DNA from: Desulfosporosinus acididurans
GTDB taxonomy: Bacteria; Bacillota; Desulfitobacteriia; Desulfitobacteriales; Desulfitobacteriaceae
Direction: 5' to 3'
DNA: 64,000 bases
NCBI RefSeq assembly: GCF_001029285.1
Contig: NZ_LDZY01000004.1
Coordinates: 62,001 to 126,000 of the forward strand
The notes beneath the pieces are model-generated. The model did no database searches. It saw only the letters and a list, made by a program, of their open reading frames with translations, and had not been told where the DNA came from. Position 1 is the stretch's first letter; the number at the start of each line of letters is the position of its first letter. A program made the translations under genes and the position numbers. Of the stretch, positions 7,775 to 15,842 are shown piece after piece.

Positions 7775-9157
7775 ATGGCCGTAGTGACAGATTCAAATTT
7801 GGATACAACAGTTAAAACGGGTGGTAAAAGACATTACCTCGATGATGCACGTATGTGTATGGAACATTACAAATTTTTAATAATTCTTGCTCTAGCCTAT
7901 GCGTTTGACCAAATGGATTTATTTACGTTTTCTTTCGTAGCACCTGCCTTAACTAAGCACTGGGGTGCTTCCATGGAGTGGATCGGAATAGTCAATTCGT
8001 GTACTTTTGTAGGTATGTTGTTTGGCTGTTGGTTTGGCGGCTGGTTGTCTGACGTAATTGGACGCAGAAAAGCATTTTTGTTTTCCGTGTTCTTTTTCTC
8101 GGTCTTTTCTATCTTAAACGGAGTGGCACCTACTCCAGCAATCTTCTTAGTTTTTAGAACGTTAACCGGTTTTGGTATCTTATCAATGGTTGTTGTGGCT
8201 ATGGTGTATATTACTGAAATATTACCGGCTGCTTCAAGGGGAAAATGGCAGGCCATATCGCTGGCAACGGGTTTGCTGAGCGTGCCTTTAATTGGACAAA
8301 TTGCTGAAAAAATCGTACCAAGCAGTCCTAATGGTTGGAGATATATTTTCTTCATCGGCGGAACTGGTTTTATTATCTTTATCTTAGCTCTAAGCTGGCT
8401 AAAGGAATCTCCGCGTTGGCTTATCGCAAAGGGTCGTTATTCAGAGGCCGAAAAAGTTATCCAAAGATTTATTAAGGATGAAAAAGTTGACATTAACAAT
8501 GAAGCGAGTATTAATCCCGACAATACTGCTCCCAAAGAGGCTGGAACCATAGAGACTCTTAAAGAAATCTTCAGCAAGAAATATGCACGAAAAACCAGCG
8601 TCCTGGTCATCATGGTCTGCTGTATTACTGTCGGTTACTTTATGTTCTTTGGCTGGATGCCCACATTACTAAATGATTATGGTTTTTCCTTGGATGACGC
8701 TTTGTGGATGTCTGCTCTCGTATCGTTTGGAAGTCCAATCGGAAACTATCTGGCTGCTGCCTTTACGGACAAAGGCGGAAGAAAGATTCCGATCGTTATC
8801 TACAGTCTCTTAGTTGGAGTTCTGACAATTGTCTTTGGTACCCTTAAGATCCCCATGGTTATTGTTGGCATAGGTTTCTTTATCAGGGTACTCATGGATG
8901 GTGTTTTCGTAGTCATGTGGTCTTATTTAGCTGAAGCTTATCCAACTCATATAAGAACTAGCGGTACAGGCTTTATTTACAGTACAGGCAGACTTTTGAC
9001 TGCTGTAGCTATGGTCGTTGTACCAATGATCTACAAAGGCTTTGGATATACAGTGTTGTTCGGCATAATCGGTGTTATGTTCCTCTTAGTCGCTGTTACC
9101 ACTGGACTCTGGGGCGAGAAGACCGCTGGTCGTTCCTTGGATGAGCTTGAGGCTTAG
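7775..9157 (+). CDS. MFS permease (aromatic acid/sugar-type proton symporter)
   Basis: 460 residues with about 12 membrane segments. The MFS signature loop between segments 2 and 3 is present (GGWLSDVIGRRKAF) and repeats in the second half as DKGGRKIPI. The charged ESPRWL motif after segment 6 is typical of the sugar-porter/AAHS type of importer. A central cytosolic loop of ~60 residues follows. It is the first gene of a two-gene operon with the cytosolic hydrolase at 9219 (61-base gap, no terminator), so it probably imports that enzyme's substrate. Regulation by the divergent LysR or by a factor binding the tandem operators is inferred. Confidence 0.88.
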   Translation: MAVVTDSNLDTTVKTGGKRHYLDDARMCMEHYKFLIILALAYAFDQMDLFTFSFVAPALTKHWGASMEWIGIVNSCTFVGMLFGCWFGGWLSDVIGRRKAFLFSVFFFSVFSILNGVAPTPAIFLVFRTLTGFGILSMVVVAMVYITEILPAASRGKWQAISLATGLLSVPLIGQIAEKIVPSSPNGWRYIFFIGGTGFIIFILALSWLKESPRWLIAKGRYSEAEKVIQRFIKDEKVDINNEASINPDNTAPKEAGTIETLKEIFSKKYARKTSVLVIMVCCITVGYFMFFGWMPTLLNDYGFSLDDALWMSALVSFGSPIGNYLAAAFTDKGGRKIPIVIYSLLVGVLTIVFGTLKIPMVIVGIGFFIRVLMDGVFVVMWSYLAEAYPTHIRTSGTGFIYSTGRLLTAVAMVVVPMIYKGFGYTVLFGIIGVMFLLVAVTTGLWGEKTAGRSLDELEA

Positions 9158-9218
9158 ATATTTTTTTCATCTATATTCTTAAGATGATAATAATAAAGAA
9201 TTTTAAGGAGTTGGGGTT

Positions 9219-11267
9219 ATGAAAAGAACAGCACTTACCAATAAGTTATTGGTTTTGGGCGTTGATGGAATGGACCCAAGAATCAGTAAAAAGTTCTTGG
9301 CAGAAGGGAAAATGCCTAACTTACAAAAATTCATTGATCGAGGAGCTGCTAGAGAAGATATCCGTCTGCTGGGGGCAATTCCTACAATTACTCCGCCATG
9401 TTGGACAACCCTTGCCACAGGCGCCTATCCAGGAACTCATGGTATCACATGTTATTGGAGACAATCGCCTGAAAGTCTCGATGCTGTTGTCTATAATATG
9501 GATTCACGCAACTGTCTTGCAGAACAAGTTTGGAATGTTAGTGCTGAAGCAGGAATGAAAACATTAGTATGGCACTGGCCGGGGAGTTCATGGCCGCCAA
9601 CCTCTCACAGCGAAAACCTTAGTGTAGTTGATGGTACGCAGCCTGGTTCTGTGAACATGGGCGTTGCCCAGCTTGACTGGGAAAAGGTTATCGTGGCTAC
9701 ACCTGAAATCAAAGAAGTGCGTTATGCCCCAAGAGTAGACAAGCCGGCAGGTGTAGGCTGTATCATTACCGATTTGGAAGACACATTGGACAATGATGTT
9801 GATGACGAAATGATGGAACTTTGGTGGGGTGACACCGCTCGTCAGGGTGGAGAAATCCGCACTTACGTCATGGATGATGAAGATACCGAAGTTGTTATTG
9901 GCAGTAAGGTTGCCTACGACATTGTGAATTCTCCCCTTAAAGAGGCTGCCGGTTGGGCTAATGCTCCCGAAGGTTCCAAAGAATTTACTGTCTTAACTTC
10001 TGGCGGTGTGATGAGACGTCCTGCGCTTATTCTGAAAAATGCAGCCGGTGAATATGATCGTGTGGCTATTTACAAGAATAAGAAAGCAGAAACTCCAATT
10101 GTTGTCCTGGAACGTGATAAAATGGTAACCGGTATTATTGATGATGTAACCAAAAAAGAAGTTACCAAACCGGCCTGCCGTTCAATGAAGATTCTCGAAC
10201 TTGACCCAGCAGGAAATCGAGTGAGACTATGGATCAGTAATGCACTTGATATTTCCAATGACCAATTGTGGCATCCCAAATCTCTTTATCAAGAAATTAA
10301 GAGCAACGTAGGAGAGGTTCCGCCTGTTAGCTTAATTGGCGGGGAAGATGCTGAATTAGTCCGTGAAATCTTCGAACCTTCTTGGGATCTTTATAACAAA
10401 TGGCAAGCTGACTGCCTGAATTATGCCATCAAAGAAAAAGGTTATGAAGTTGTATTTTCACATCTTCACAACATTGACTGTGCTGGCCATCAATTATGGC
10501 ATCTTGGCAAGACTTTGGAGCCCTGGAATTATACTGACGAAAAAACGTATCAAGGGTTCATTGAAAAGTTCTATATTCAGACCGATAAGTATTTTGGTGA
10601 ATTCCTCCATTTACTGGATGAAGGTTGGACAGTATTTATCCTCAGCGACCATGGCCTTATCGTTGGCGAAAATGTACCGCCAATTATCGGGGAATACGGT
10701 GGTCTCAATACCAAAGTTATGGAAAAACTCGGCTATACTGTGATGAAAAAAGACGAGAACGGAAATTCTATCCGTGAAGTAGATTGGGAAAAGACGAGAG
10801 CCGTTCAAATCCGCAGTAACTATATCTACATTAATCTTAAAGGCCGCGACAAATACGGTATTGTAGACCCGAAAGATAAATATGATTTAGAAGAACAAAT
10901 CATCTCTGACTTATATAATTATAGAGATGAGAGAACGGGCAAACGTGTTATCGGAATTTGCCTCAGAAACAAAGATGCTGTGTTAATTGGTACAAACGGG
11001 CCAGAATGTGGTGATATCTTCTTCTCAGTAGAAGAAGGCTATAACAGATTGCATGGTGACAGCATTTCAACCTCAGAAGGATATTTTGATACCTCAGTTT
11101 CCCCAGTTTTCGTAGCGGCTGGTTCCGGTATTAAGTCCGGATTTACAACCGAGCGGACAATTCGTCAAGTTGATGTTGCACCTTCAGTTGCCGTATTGCT
11201 CGGTTTACGTTTCCCCGCACAATGCGAAGGAGCACCGATTTATCAGATCTTCTCTGAAGAAGTTTAG
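9219..11267 (+). CDS. Alkaline-phosphatase-superfamily phosphodiesterase/hydrolase, cytosolic
   Basis: 682 residues, ATG at 9219 with AAGGAG upstream. It belongs to the type I phosphodiesterase/nucleotide pyrophosphatase branch. Metal ligands and nucleophile are visible: GVDGMDP (Asp16), TPPCWTTLATG (nucleophile Thr about 58), GAYPGTHGI, NIDCAGHQLWH (Asp ~420, His ~424) and SDHGL (Asp ~476, His ~477). There is no signal peptide, so the reaction is intracellular, unlike most NPP-type enzymes. The family hydrolyses phosphodiesters, phosphonate monoesters or sulfate esters. Length exceeds typical bacterial NPP enzymes (~400-550), with an inserted domain around residues 150-370. Linked to the permease at 7775; substrate unknown. 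Confidence 0.85.
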   Translation: MKRTALTNKLLVLGVDGMDPRISKKFLAEGKMPNLQKFIDRGAAREDIRLLGAIPTITPPCWTTLATGAYPGTHGITCYWRQSPESLDAVVYNMDSRNCLAEQVWNVSAEAGMKTLVWHWPGSSWPPTSHSENLSVVDGTQPGSVNMGVAQLDWEKVIVATPEIKEVRYAPRVDKPAGVGCIITDLEDTLDNDVDDEMMELWWGDTARQGGEIRTYVMDDEDTEVVIGSKVAYDIVNSPLKEAAGWANAPEGSKEFTVLTSGGVMRRPALILKNAAGEYDRVAIYKNKKAETPIVVLERDKMVTGIIDDVTKKEVTKPACRSMKILELDPAGNRVRLWISNALDISNDQLWHPKSLYQEIKSNVGEVPPVSLIGGEDAELVREIFEPSWDLYNKWQADCLNYAIKEKGYEVVFSHLHNIDCAGHQLWHLGKTLEPWNYTDEKTYQGFIEKFYIQTDKYFGEFLHLLDEGWTVFILSDHGLIVGENVPPIIGEYGGLNTKVMEKLGYTVMKKDENGNSIREVDWEKTRAVQIRSNYIYINLKGRDKYGIVDPKDKYDLEEQIISDLYNYRDERTGKRVIGICLRNKDAVLIGTNGPECGDIFFSVEEGYNRLHGDSISTSEGYFDTSVSPVFVAAGSGIKSGFTTERTIRQVDVAPSVAVLLGLRFPAQCEGAPIYQIFSEEV

Positions 11268-11295
11268 TATTAGTGAATTTAGAAAAATGATTTAT

Positions 11296-11328
11296 GCAGC
11301 TATCAGAACGTAGCACACTGATAGCTGC
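11296..11328 (+). terminator. Terminator after the hydrolase gene
   Basis: GCAGCTATCAG (11296-11306) pairs perfectly with CTGATAGCTGC (11318-11328), followed by TTTTTA. It separates the MFS/hydrolase operon from the thioredoxin pair. Confidence 0.85.
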
Positions 11329-11353
11329 TTTTTAACTGAAATATCGAGGAATT

Positions 11354-11408
11354 AGTGAACTCGGGCCTCACCCCACTTATAGAAGTGGAGGTCTTAAAAA
11401 CTGGATAA
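11354..11408 (+). repeat. Dispersed palindromic repeat, copy 1 (internally deleted)
   Basis: Starts with AGTGAACTCG, lacks the first hairpin of the full form, then has CCACTT-ATAG-AAGTGG (11373-11388) and ends CTTAAAAACTGGATAA. Same ends and order as the reverse complement of the copy at 27610-27688. It lies between two operons just after a terminator. Confidence 0.7.
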
Positions 11409-11483
11409 CCTAATTTTCTAAATGATTAAGTATCACTGAATTGATTATAATGATTAAACTAATGTTAATTAAGGAGTGTTAAT

Positions 11484-11810
11484 ATGTCATTACAACAATT
11501 AAACTCAAACAGTTTCGAGGAAATCATCTATGACGATTGCGAATCCTGCTTGGTTATCTTTTCTAGGAAAGATTGCCATGTGTGTAAAGAAGTCGTCCCT
11601 ATGCTTGATGAACTAAAACCACAGTATGAAGGTAAGTTTGGGTTCTTTTATGTTGATGTAGAAGAAGATAAGAATTTATTTCAGCGCTTTTCTTTGAAAG
11701 GTGTTCCGCAGATTCTCTTTTTTGCGAACGGTGAATATCAAGGGAAACTCGCCGGCAAGGTTGAAGAAGAAGCTGTCGAAGAAAAAATTGCAGAAGTACT
11801 CAATGCTTAA
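11484..11810 (+). CDS. Thioredoxin-like protein
   Basis: 108 residues, one thioredoxin fold. The active site is CHVC (Cys31, Cys34) in FSRKDCHVCKEVV, not the WCGPC of housekeeping thioredoxin, and the cis-proline is in GVPQILFF. A second CxxC (CESC, Cys19-Cys22) lies on the preceding strand, which is uncommon. Ribosome site AAGGAG is nine bases before the ATG. It is 45 bases upstream of the reductase-like gene and surely its partner. CxVC-type thioredoxins are known from glycine/betaine reductase clusters of Clostridia, but no selenoprotein gene is in the window. Role: thiol electron transfer to an unknown acceptor. Confidence 0.87.
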   Translation: MSLQQLNSNSFEEIIYDDCESCLVIFSRKDCHVCKEVVPMLDELKPQYEGKFGFFYVDVEEDKNLFQRFSLKGVPQILFFANGEYQGKLAGKVEEEAVEEKIAEVLNA

Positions 11811-11855
11811 TCGTTTTGAATGCGTTTTAGGAAGTAAAGAAAAGGAGTAAAAGTC

Positions 11856-13070
11856 ATGGCAAATACGTATGACTTGATAATTATTGGCGGCGGACCTGCC
11901 GGATTATCGGCTGCTATTTATGGAGGCCGGGCAAGGCTTAAGACTTTGGTTATCAATAAAGGGACTATCGGGGGTTTAGTTAACACAACTCGTGAAATCG
12001 TAAATTATCCTGGATATACTCAGGTTAGCGGACCGGACCTTATGAAAGATTTTCATAAACATGCTCAAAGTTTTGGCGTTGAATTCTTAAAAGAAGAGGT
12101 CGTCAGCGTAGATCTATCTCAGGAAGAGAAAACAATTAAAACTAAAAAAGGAAAAGAATTTTCCGCTAAAGCAGTTATCATTGCTTGTGGCAGTGAACCT
12201 AGGCTTTTGAATATTCCTGGGGAAAAAAGACTTCGGGGAAGTGGAGTGGCCTATTGTGCGACTTGCGACGCTGAGTTCTTTGAAGGTGAAGATGTTGTCG
12301 TCGTAGGCAGCGGCGACCAGGCTATTGAAGAGGGCATGTACATCACTAAATTTGCCCGTAAAGTAACTGTTATTGTTTTACATGATGAAGGAATTCTCGA
12401 TTGCAATAAAGTAAGCGCTGAAAGAGCCTTTAACAATCCTAAAATTGAGTTTGTTTGGAACGCTACCATTGAGGAAGTACTTGGGGAAGAAAACGTAGAA
12501 GGTGTAAAACTTAAGAATCTGAAAACCGGCAGTTCCTCAGAATTAACCTGTCAAGGCGTCTTTTTCTTCGTGGGGATGGTTCCTTCAACGAAATACCTAA
12601 TAGACTGTGGAATTGAAATAGACAAAAGAGGATATATCCCCGTAAATGACCTAATGGAAACTAATCTCGAAGGCGTTTATGCTGTAGGGGATAATCGTAT
12701 AAAATATTTAAGACAAGTAGTATCGGCTGCAGGTGATGGTGCAACTGCTGCTGTTGCCGCTGAACGTTATATCGAAGAACTTAATGTGTTTAACAGCAAT
12801 GTTCTTCAGAGCGAGAAAAAGGTCTTATTATTATTTGAAAATGCCCAAATCAATGAGAGCTTAGAGTTTGGGACCTTATTAGAAGAGGTTAACAGCGAAT
12901 CCGCCGAAAATTACAAAATTGTTAAGGTTGATATGGCAACGAAGAAAAACCTTGCTCAAAAGTATGATATAAAGACTGCACCAGCAGTTATTGTTTTGGA
13001 AAAAGGAAAAGAGATCAAACGCCTTACCTGTGTTTTGGATAAGGATAAACTAAAGTCACAATTATGCTAG
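11856..13070 (+). CDS. Thioredoxin-reductase-like flavoprotein with Trx-like C-terminal domain
   Basis: 404 residues. The FAD domain (IIGGGPAGLSAAIYGGRA), redox-active YCATC (Cys135, Cys138) and FAD motif VYAVGDNR are intact. The pyridine nucleotide domain keeps GSGDQA, but where NADPH-dependent enzymes have HRRxxxR this protein has VLHDEGILDCNK, so 2'-phosphate recognition is missing. Residues ~310-404 form an added Trx-like domain (KVLLLFEN..., KYDIKTAPAVIVLEKG) without CxxC and ending in a C-terminal Cys. Standard TrxB is ~310-320 residues. Electron donor may be NADH, ferredoxin or flavodoxin; this is inference. Partner: thioredoxin at 11484. Confidence 0.88.
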   Translation: MANTYDLIIIGGGPAGLSAAIYGGRARLKTLVINKGTIGGLVNTTREIVNYPGYTQVSGPDLMKDFHKHAQSFGVEFLKEEVVSVDLSQEEKTIKTKKGKEFSAKAVIIACGSEPRLLNIPGEKRLRGSGVAYCATCDAEFFEGEDVVVVGSGDQAIEEGMYITKFARKVTVIVLHDEGILDCNKVSAERAFNNPKIEFVWNATIEEVLGEENVEGVKLKNLKTGSSSELTCQGVFFFVGMVPSTKYLIDCGIEIDKRGYIPVNDLMETNLEGVYAVGDNRIKYLRQVVSAAGDGATAAVAAERYIEELNVFNSNVLQSEKKVLLLFENAQINESLEFGTLLEEVNSESAENYKIVKVDMATKKNLAQKYDIKTAPAVIVLEKGKEIKRLTCVLDKDKLKSQLC

Positions 13071-13087
13071 ATCATATTTATATAAGG

Positions 13088-13125
13088 CAAAAGGAGCACC
13101 TCAGGTACAATAGGTGCTCCTTTTG
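13088..13125. terminator. Bidirectional terminator, 14-bp stem
   Basis: CAAAAGGAGCACCT (13088-13101) and AGGTGCTCCTTTTG (13112-13125) pair perfectly. It ends the thioredoxin operon and may also stop the convergent gene at 13152. Confidence 0.85.
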
Positions 13126-13151
13126 CTTTATTCCTGTGAACGGTATAAATT

Positions 13152-14114
13152 TTATTTTATTTCTATGTTTTGGGGTGTCCCAAATGTATAACCAGGATAG
13201 GCAGCCGTAAAGGTATAAGTTTGACCGGTGCTTAAGACTGCGCTGATTGTATAAGTTGTTCCATTGTCTGATGTTGTCGCATTAGAAATCGATACAGGGT
13301 TTCCTGAACTATTTTGAAGCGTAAAGTTATTAGGTGCCAAACCATTTAGTGCAGGGTTCAATGTGACTATAAATCCAGATGTCGACAGGTTACTAATTTT
13401 CATAGTTTCACTGATCGATGTCTTAGCTGGAGCGGTATTAGGAGTTGAGGAAGAGGAATCGGAAGAAGGATCAGCAGAGGAATTAGCAGGCTTATCTGAA
13501 GAGAGACTAGAAGAAGAATTAGCAGAAGAATTAGCAGAAGAATTAGCAGAAGAATTAGCAGAAGAATCGGGAGTAGAGGAAGAATTATTTGACGATGCAT
13601 TAGATGATCGGGCTTTGACAGCGGCAATATTAGTTATGATTGAATAAATTTCCTTGCTGATATTGTATTGATGAATAAGACCATTATCAATTAGAAATAT
13701 GGTAACTGAAGAACTTCCTTTACTATCATTTTGAATCAAAGTTTGCAAAAAGGCATAATCTTGTGCAGTAACGGAAAGCTGTTGAGAAGTTCCATCTGAG
13801 ACATATAATATCCAATACCCTGATGTTAAGGCATTATTTTCACTTCCAATATTCATTGTAATATTTCCACTTGGTGAGATTTGAGAGGAATAATTGGGTG
13901 AATTGGGATCATTGGGGTTATTATTAAGGTCATTTGTATTGGGTAGGTTTACATCATTCGAATTTGAAGCTGGCACACTCTGATTATTGCTGGTTTCTAA
14001 ATAGCCGTGAAAGAGAAAGTAGCCAATGACAACAATTACTAATATGCCTACAGCTAATGTCCCTAAATCTTGCCTAAAGTCGCCGTTAGGTTGACGCCAC
14101 CTTTGGTAAGGCAT
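13152..14114 (-). CDS. Membrane-anchored surface protein with Ser/Asn-rich stalk and beta-repeat
   Basis: 320 residues, ATG at 14114 with AAAGGAGA upstream. One membrane segment near the N-terminus (LAVGILVIVVIGYFLFHGYL, about 22-41) is followed by an Asn/Ser/Pro-rich extracellular stretch. A small globular part lies at about 85-165. Then comes a Ser/Asn/Ala-rich stalk with NSSA repeated (about 170-240). The last ~80 residues (GFIVTLNPALNGLAPNNFTL, TYTISAVLSTGQTYTF) are the same beta-repeat that occurs four times in the CWB2 protein at 15843. Function unknown; topology indicates a single-pass surface protein. The stalk is encoded by an in-frame 12-bp tandem repeat likely to vary in copy number. 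Confidence 0.8.
   Translation of the reverse strand: MPYQRWRQPNGDFRQDLGTLAVGILVIVVIGYFLFHGYLETSNNQSVPASNSNDVNLPNTNDLNNNPNDPNSPNYSSQISPSGNITMNIGSENNALTSGYWILYVSDGTSQQLSVTAQDYAFLQTLIQNDSKGSSSVTIFLIDNGLIHQYNISKEIYSIITNIAAVKARSSNASSNNSSSTPDSSANSSANSSANSSANSSSSLSSDKPANSSADPSSDSSSSTPNTAPAKTSISETMKISNLSTSGFIVTLNPALNGLAPNNFTLQNSSGNPVSISNATTSDNGTTYTISAVLSTGQTYTFTAAYPGYTFGTPQNIEIK
13513..13569 (-). repeat. 12-bp tandem repeat encoding the NSSA stalk
   Basis: GAAGAATTAGCA is repeated four times exactly (13513-13560) and a fifth partial unit follows. Being a multiple of three, slippage would lengthen or shorten the stalk of the surface protein without a frameshift. Confidence 0.85.
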
Positions 14115-14210
14115 AGGTCTTCTCCTTTCAAATTTAGAGAATAAACTACCACAACCTTAATGTATTTTAATTGAACAAAGATTAGTACAAACTAATAAAA
14201 TATTATCCGC

Positions 14211-14350
14211 TTTTTTAAGACCCCACCCCCACTTCTATAAGTTGGGGTGGGGTTTTTATTCCTATTGGGAAAGGCGGCTCGGCAATAATGTCCACTGGAC
14301 ATTATTGTATCTGAAGCCTCGCTGTTCAGTTTTAGTTGAACGAGTTCACT
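14211..14350 (-). repeat. Dispersed palindromic repeat, copy 2 (longest form)
   Basis: Three hairpins in series: a CCCCACCCC/GGGGTGGGG stem (14221-14252), a perfect 12-bp palindrome CAATAATGTCCA with one-base spacer (14283-14307), and GTTCA/TGAAC (14324-14341). It ends CGAGTTCACT at 14350. The reverse complement begins AGTGAACTCGTTCA like copies 27610 and 57291. It overlaps the last codons of the MFS gene at 14332. Shares CCTATTGGGAAAGGCG and ATAATGTCCACTG with copy 46343. Confidence 0.8.
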
Positions 14351-15585
14351 TGATGTTTTTCCTTTCTAAATGTTCGGACCATAATTAACACTAGTAGAAT
14401 ACCAGCGGTGATACCACACATCAAAAACCCAACAGAAGAACCATATTTTTCAGTAAACCCTCCGGCAAATAAGTTGCCGATTGGAGTTGTCCCACCAAGA
14501 GCAAGTGCGTAGACACTCATAACGCGGCCTCTGTATTCGTCTGTAGAATTAAGTTGTAAGGTTGAGTTTACTGTATTCATAAAAATAATATTAAAAAGGC
14601 CAATTCCAGCGACTAAAAACATGGCTAATGAAGATGAATGGATAAAGAATATAATTGCCATTAAGACGGACAAAATGAGTGAAGAGGTAAACATAATGCG
14701 CCGATTGGGGTTTGTCCGAGCTTTTGTGGCAACTATCATTGCCCCGATTAATGAGCCAATGCCCATAGCAGAAAGGAGAAAGCCATAGCCGTTAACACCT
14801 TGGTGAAGTACCTGATCGGCAAACACGGGGAAAAGGACATTGGTATTCATTATAAACGTCCCAATATCTAAGACAGCAAGAACAGCGCAGGCTAAAATTG
14901 GTTTCGTGAAAATATAGTTAAGCCCATCAATAACGCTTTTAAGCATATTGTCTGTTTTGGGAGGACGAGTAATTACCTGAGGATGAATGAGTGATAACCC
15001 TATAATTACCGGAATGAAGCTTATAGCGTTCAAGAGAAAGCAAAATCCGGCACCAATACTTGACATCAATAAAGCGGCGATTGTTGGACCAATAATGCGT
15101 GCTAAATTAACGATCGTAGAATTAAGGGCTATGGCATTGGTCAAATCGTTTCTGCCCACCAATTCAACCATAAATGCTTGACGGGTAGGCATATCCAATG
15201 TATTGACTAATCCCAGGGTGGCAGCGAGAAGTAATACTTGCCAATAACGAATGTGTCCTGATAAAACAAGTGATGCCAGTATTAAAGCCTGGAGCATAAG
15301 GGCGGACTGGGTAAATATCAGGATAGCTTTCTTGGGAAATTTATCCGCTAAAACACCGGCAAAAAGGGAAAAAGCAAGCATAGGACCAAACTGGGCTACC
15401 CCCAGAATTCCGAGCAGAAACGCTGATTTCGTTAGGGTATATACTAACCATTGTTGAGCAGTTGTCTGCATCCAGGTTCCCATTAGCGAAATGCACTGGC
15501 CGAACCAAAAATAGCGAAAATTTTTATGAGTTAAGGCTGGAAAGGTTTGACCAAGCTTTCTGGTCACGGCGAAAGTGTTATTCAT
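14332..15585 (-). CDS. MFS exporter (EntS-like drug/siderophore efflux type)
   Basis: 417 residues from ATG at 15585, with GGAGAAG five bases upstream; a TTG four codons earlier is less likely. It has about 12 membrane segments, the N-terminal LTHKNFRYFWFGQCISLMGTWMQ and FAGVLADKFPKKAILIFTQ typical of MFS_3/EntS-type exporters, and TRQAFMVELVGRNDL after segment 4. The final residues (VNSFN) and the TAA stop are encoded by the end of the palindromic repeat at 14211-14350, so the native C-terminus may have been replaced. A 13-bp direct repeat upstream (15622-15649) may be its operator. Substrate unknown. Confidence 0.88.
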   Translation of the reverse strand: MNNTFAVTRKLGQTFPALTHKNFRYFWFGQCISLMGTWMQTTAQQWLVYTLTKSAFLLGILGVAQFGPMLAFSLFAGVLADKFPKKAILIFTQSALMLQALILASLVLSGHIRYWQVLLLAATLGLVNTLDMPTRQAFMVELVGRNDLTNAIALNSTIVNLARIIGPTIAALLMSSIGAGFCFLLNAISFIPVIIGLSLIHPQVITRPPKTDNMLKSVIDGLNYIFTKPILACAVLAVLDIGTFIMNTNVLFPVFADQVLHQGVNGYGFLLSAMGIGSLIGAMIVATKARTNPNRRIMFTSSLILSVLMAIIFFIHSSSLAMFLVAGIGLFNIIFMNTVNSTLQLNSTDEYRGRVMSVYALALGGTTPIGNLFAGGFTEKYGSSVGFLMCGITAGILLVLIMVRTFRKEKHQVNSFN

Positions 15586-15621
15586 TTTCTTCTCCAATTT
15601 CTCAAATGATTATTTTAGCTG

Positions 15622-15649
15622 AAAGTACTATTAGATAAAGTACTATTAG
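15622..15649 (-). promoter_or_regulatory. Direct repeat upstream of the MFS exporter, candidate operator
   Basis: AAAGTACTATTAG occurs twice, starting at 15622 and 15637, 15 bases apart, 37 bases upstream of the start codon. Read leftward, the repeats lie just before a TAAAAT that could be the -10 box. Binding protein unknown. Confidence 0.4.
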
Positions 15650-15842
15650 CAATAGTATTGTATAACGTTACTTAACGTGAATCAATATCTGCAGTTATTG
15701 TGAGCCAAGAAACTAAGGAGAGAAAATTAACCAAGGAAATTTATAAAAATTTTTTTGAACCCCCACTAAAAACTTAGGCAATAAACGTATATGCATTTAG
15801 AGGATTTATTTTGAACGTAACGTTGTTTAGGAGGGAAAATTC

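Noticed and set aside
7611-7808. 65-codon leftward frame in the lysR/MFS intergenic region
   Set aside because: It overlaps the MFS start and leader in antisense, has no ribosome site, and its composition fits the AT-rich leader.
13363-13647. Glu/Leu-rich 94-codon frame on the plus strand
   Set aside because: It is the antisense reading of the Ser/Asn stalk repeat of the gene at 13152; its regular EELAEELAEE pattern is an artefact of the 12-bp repeat.
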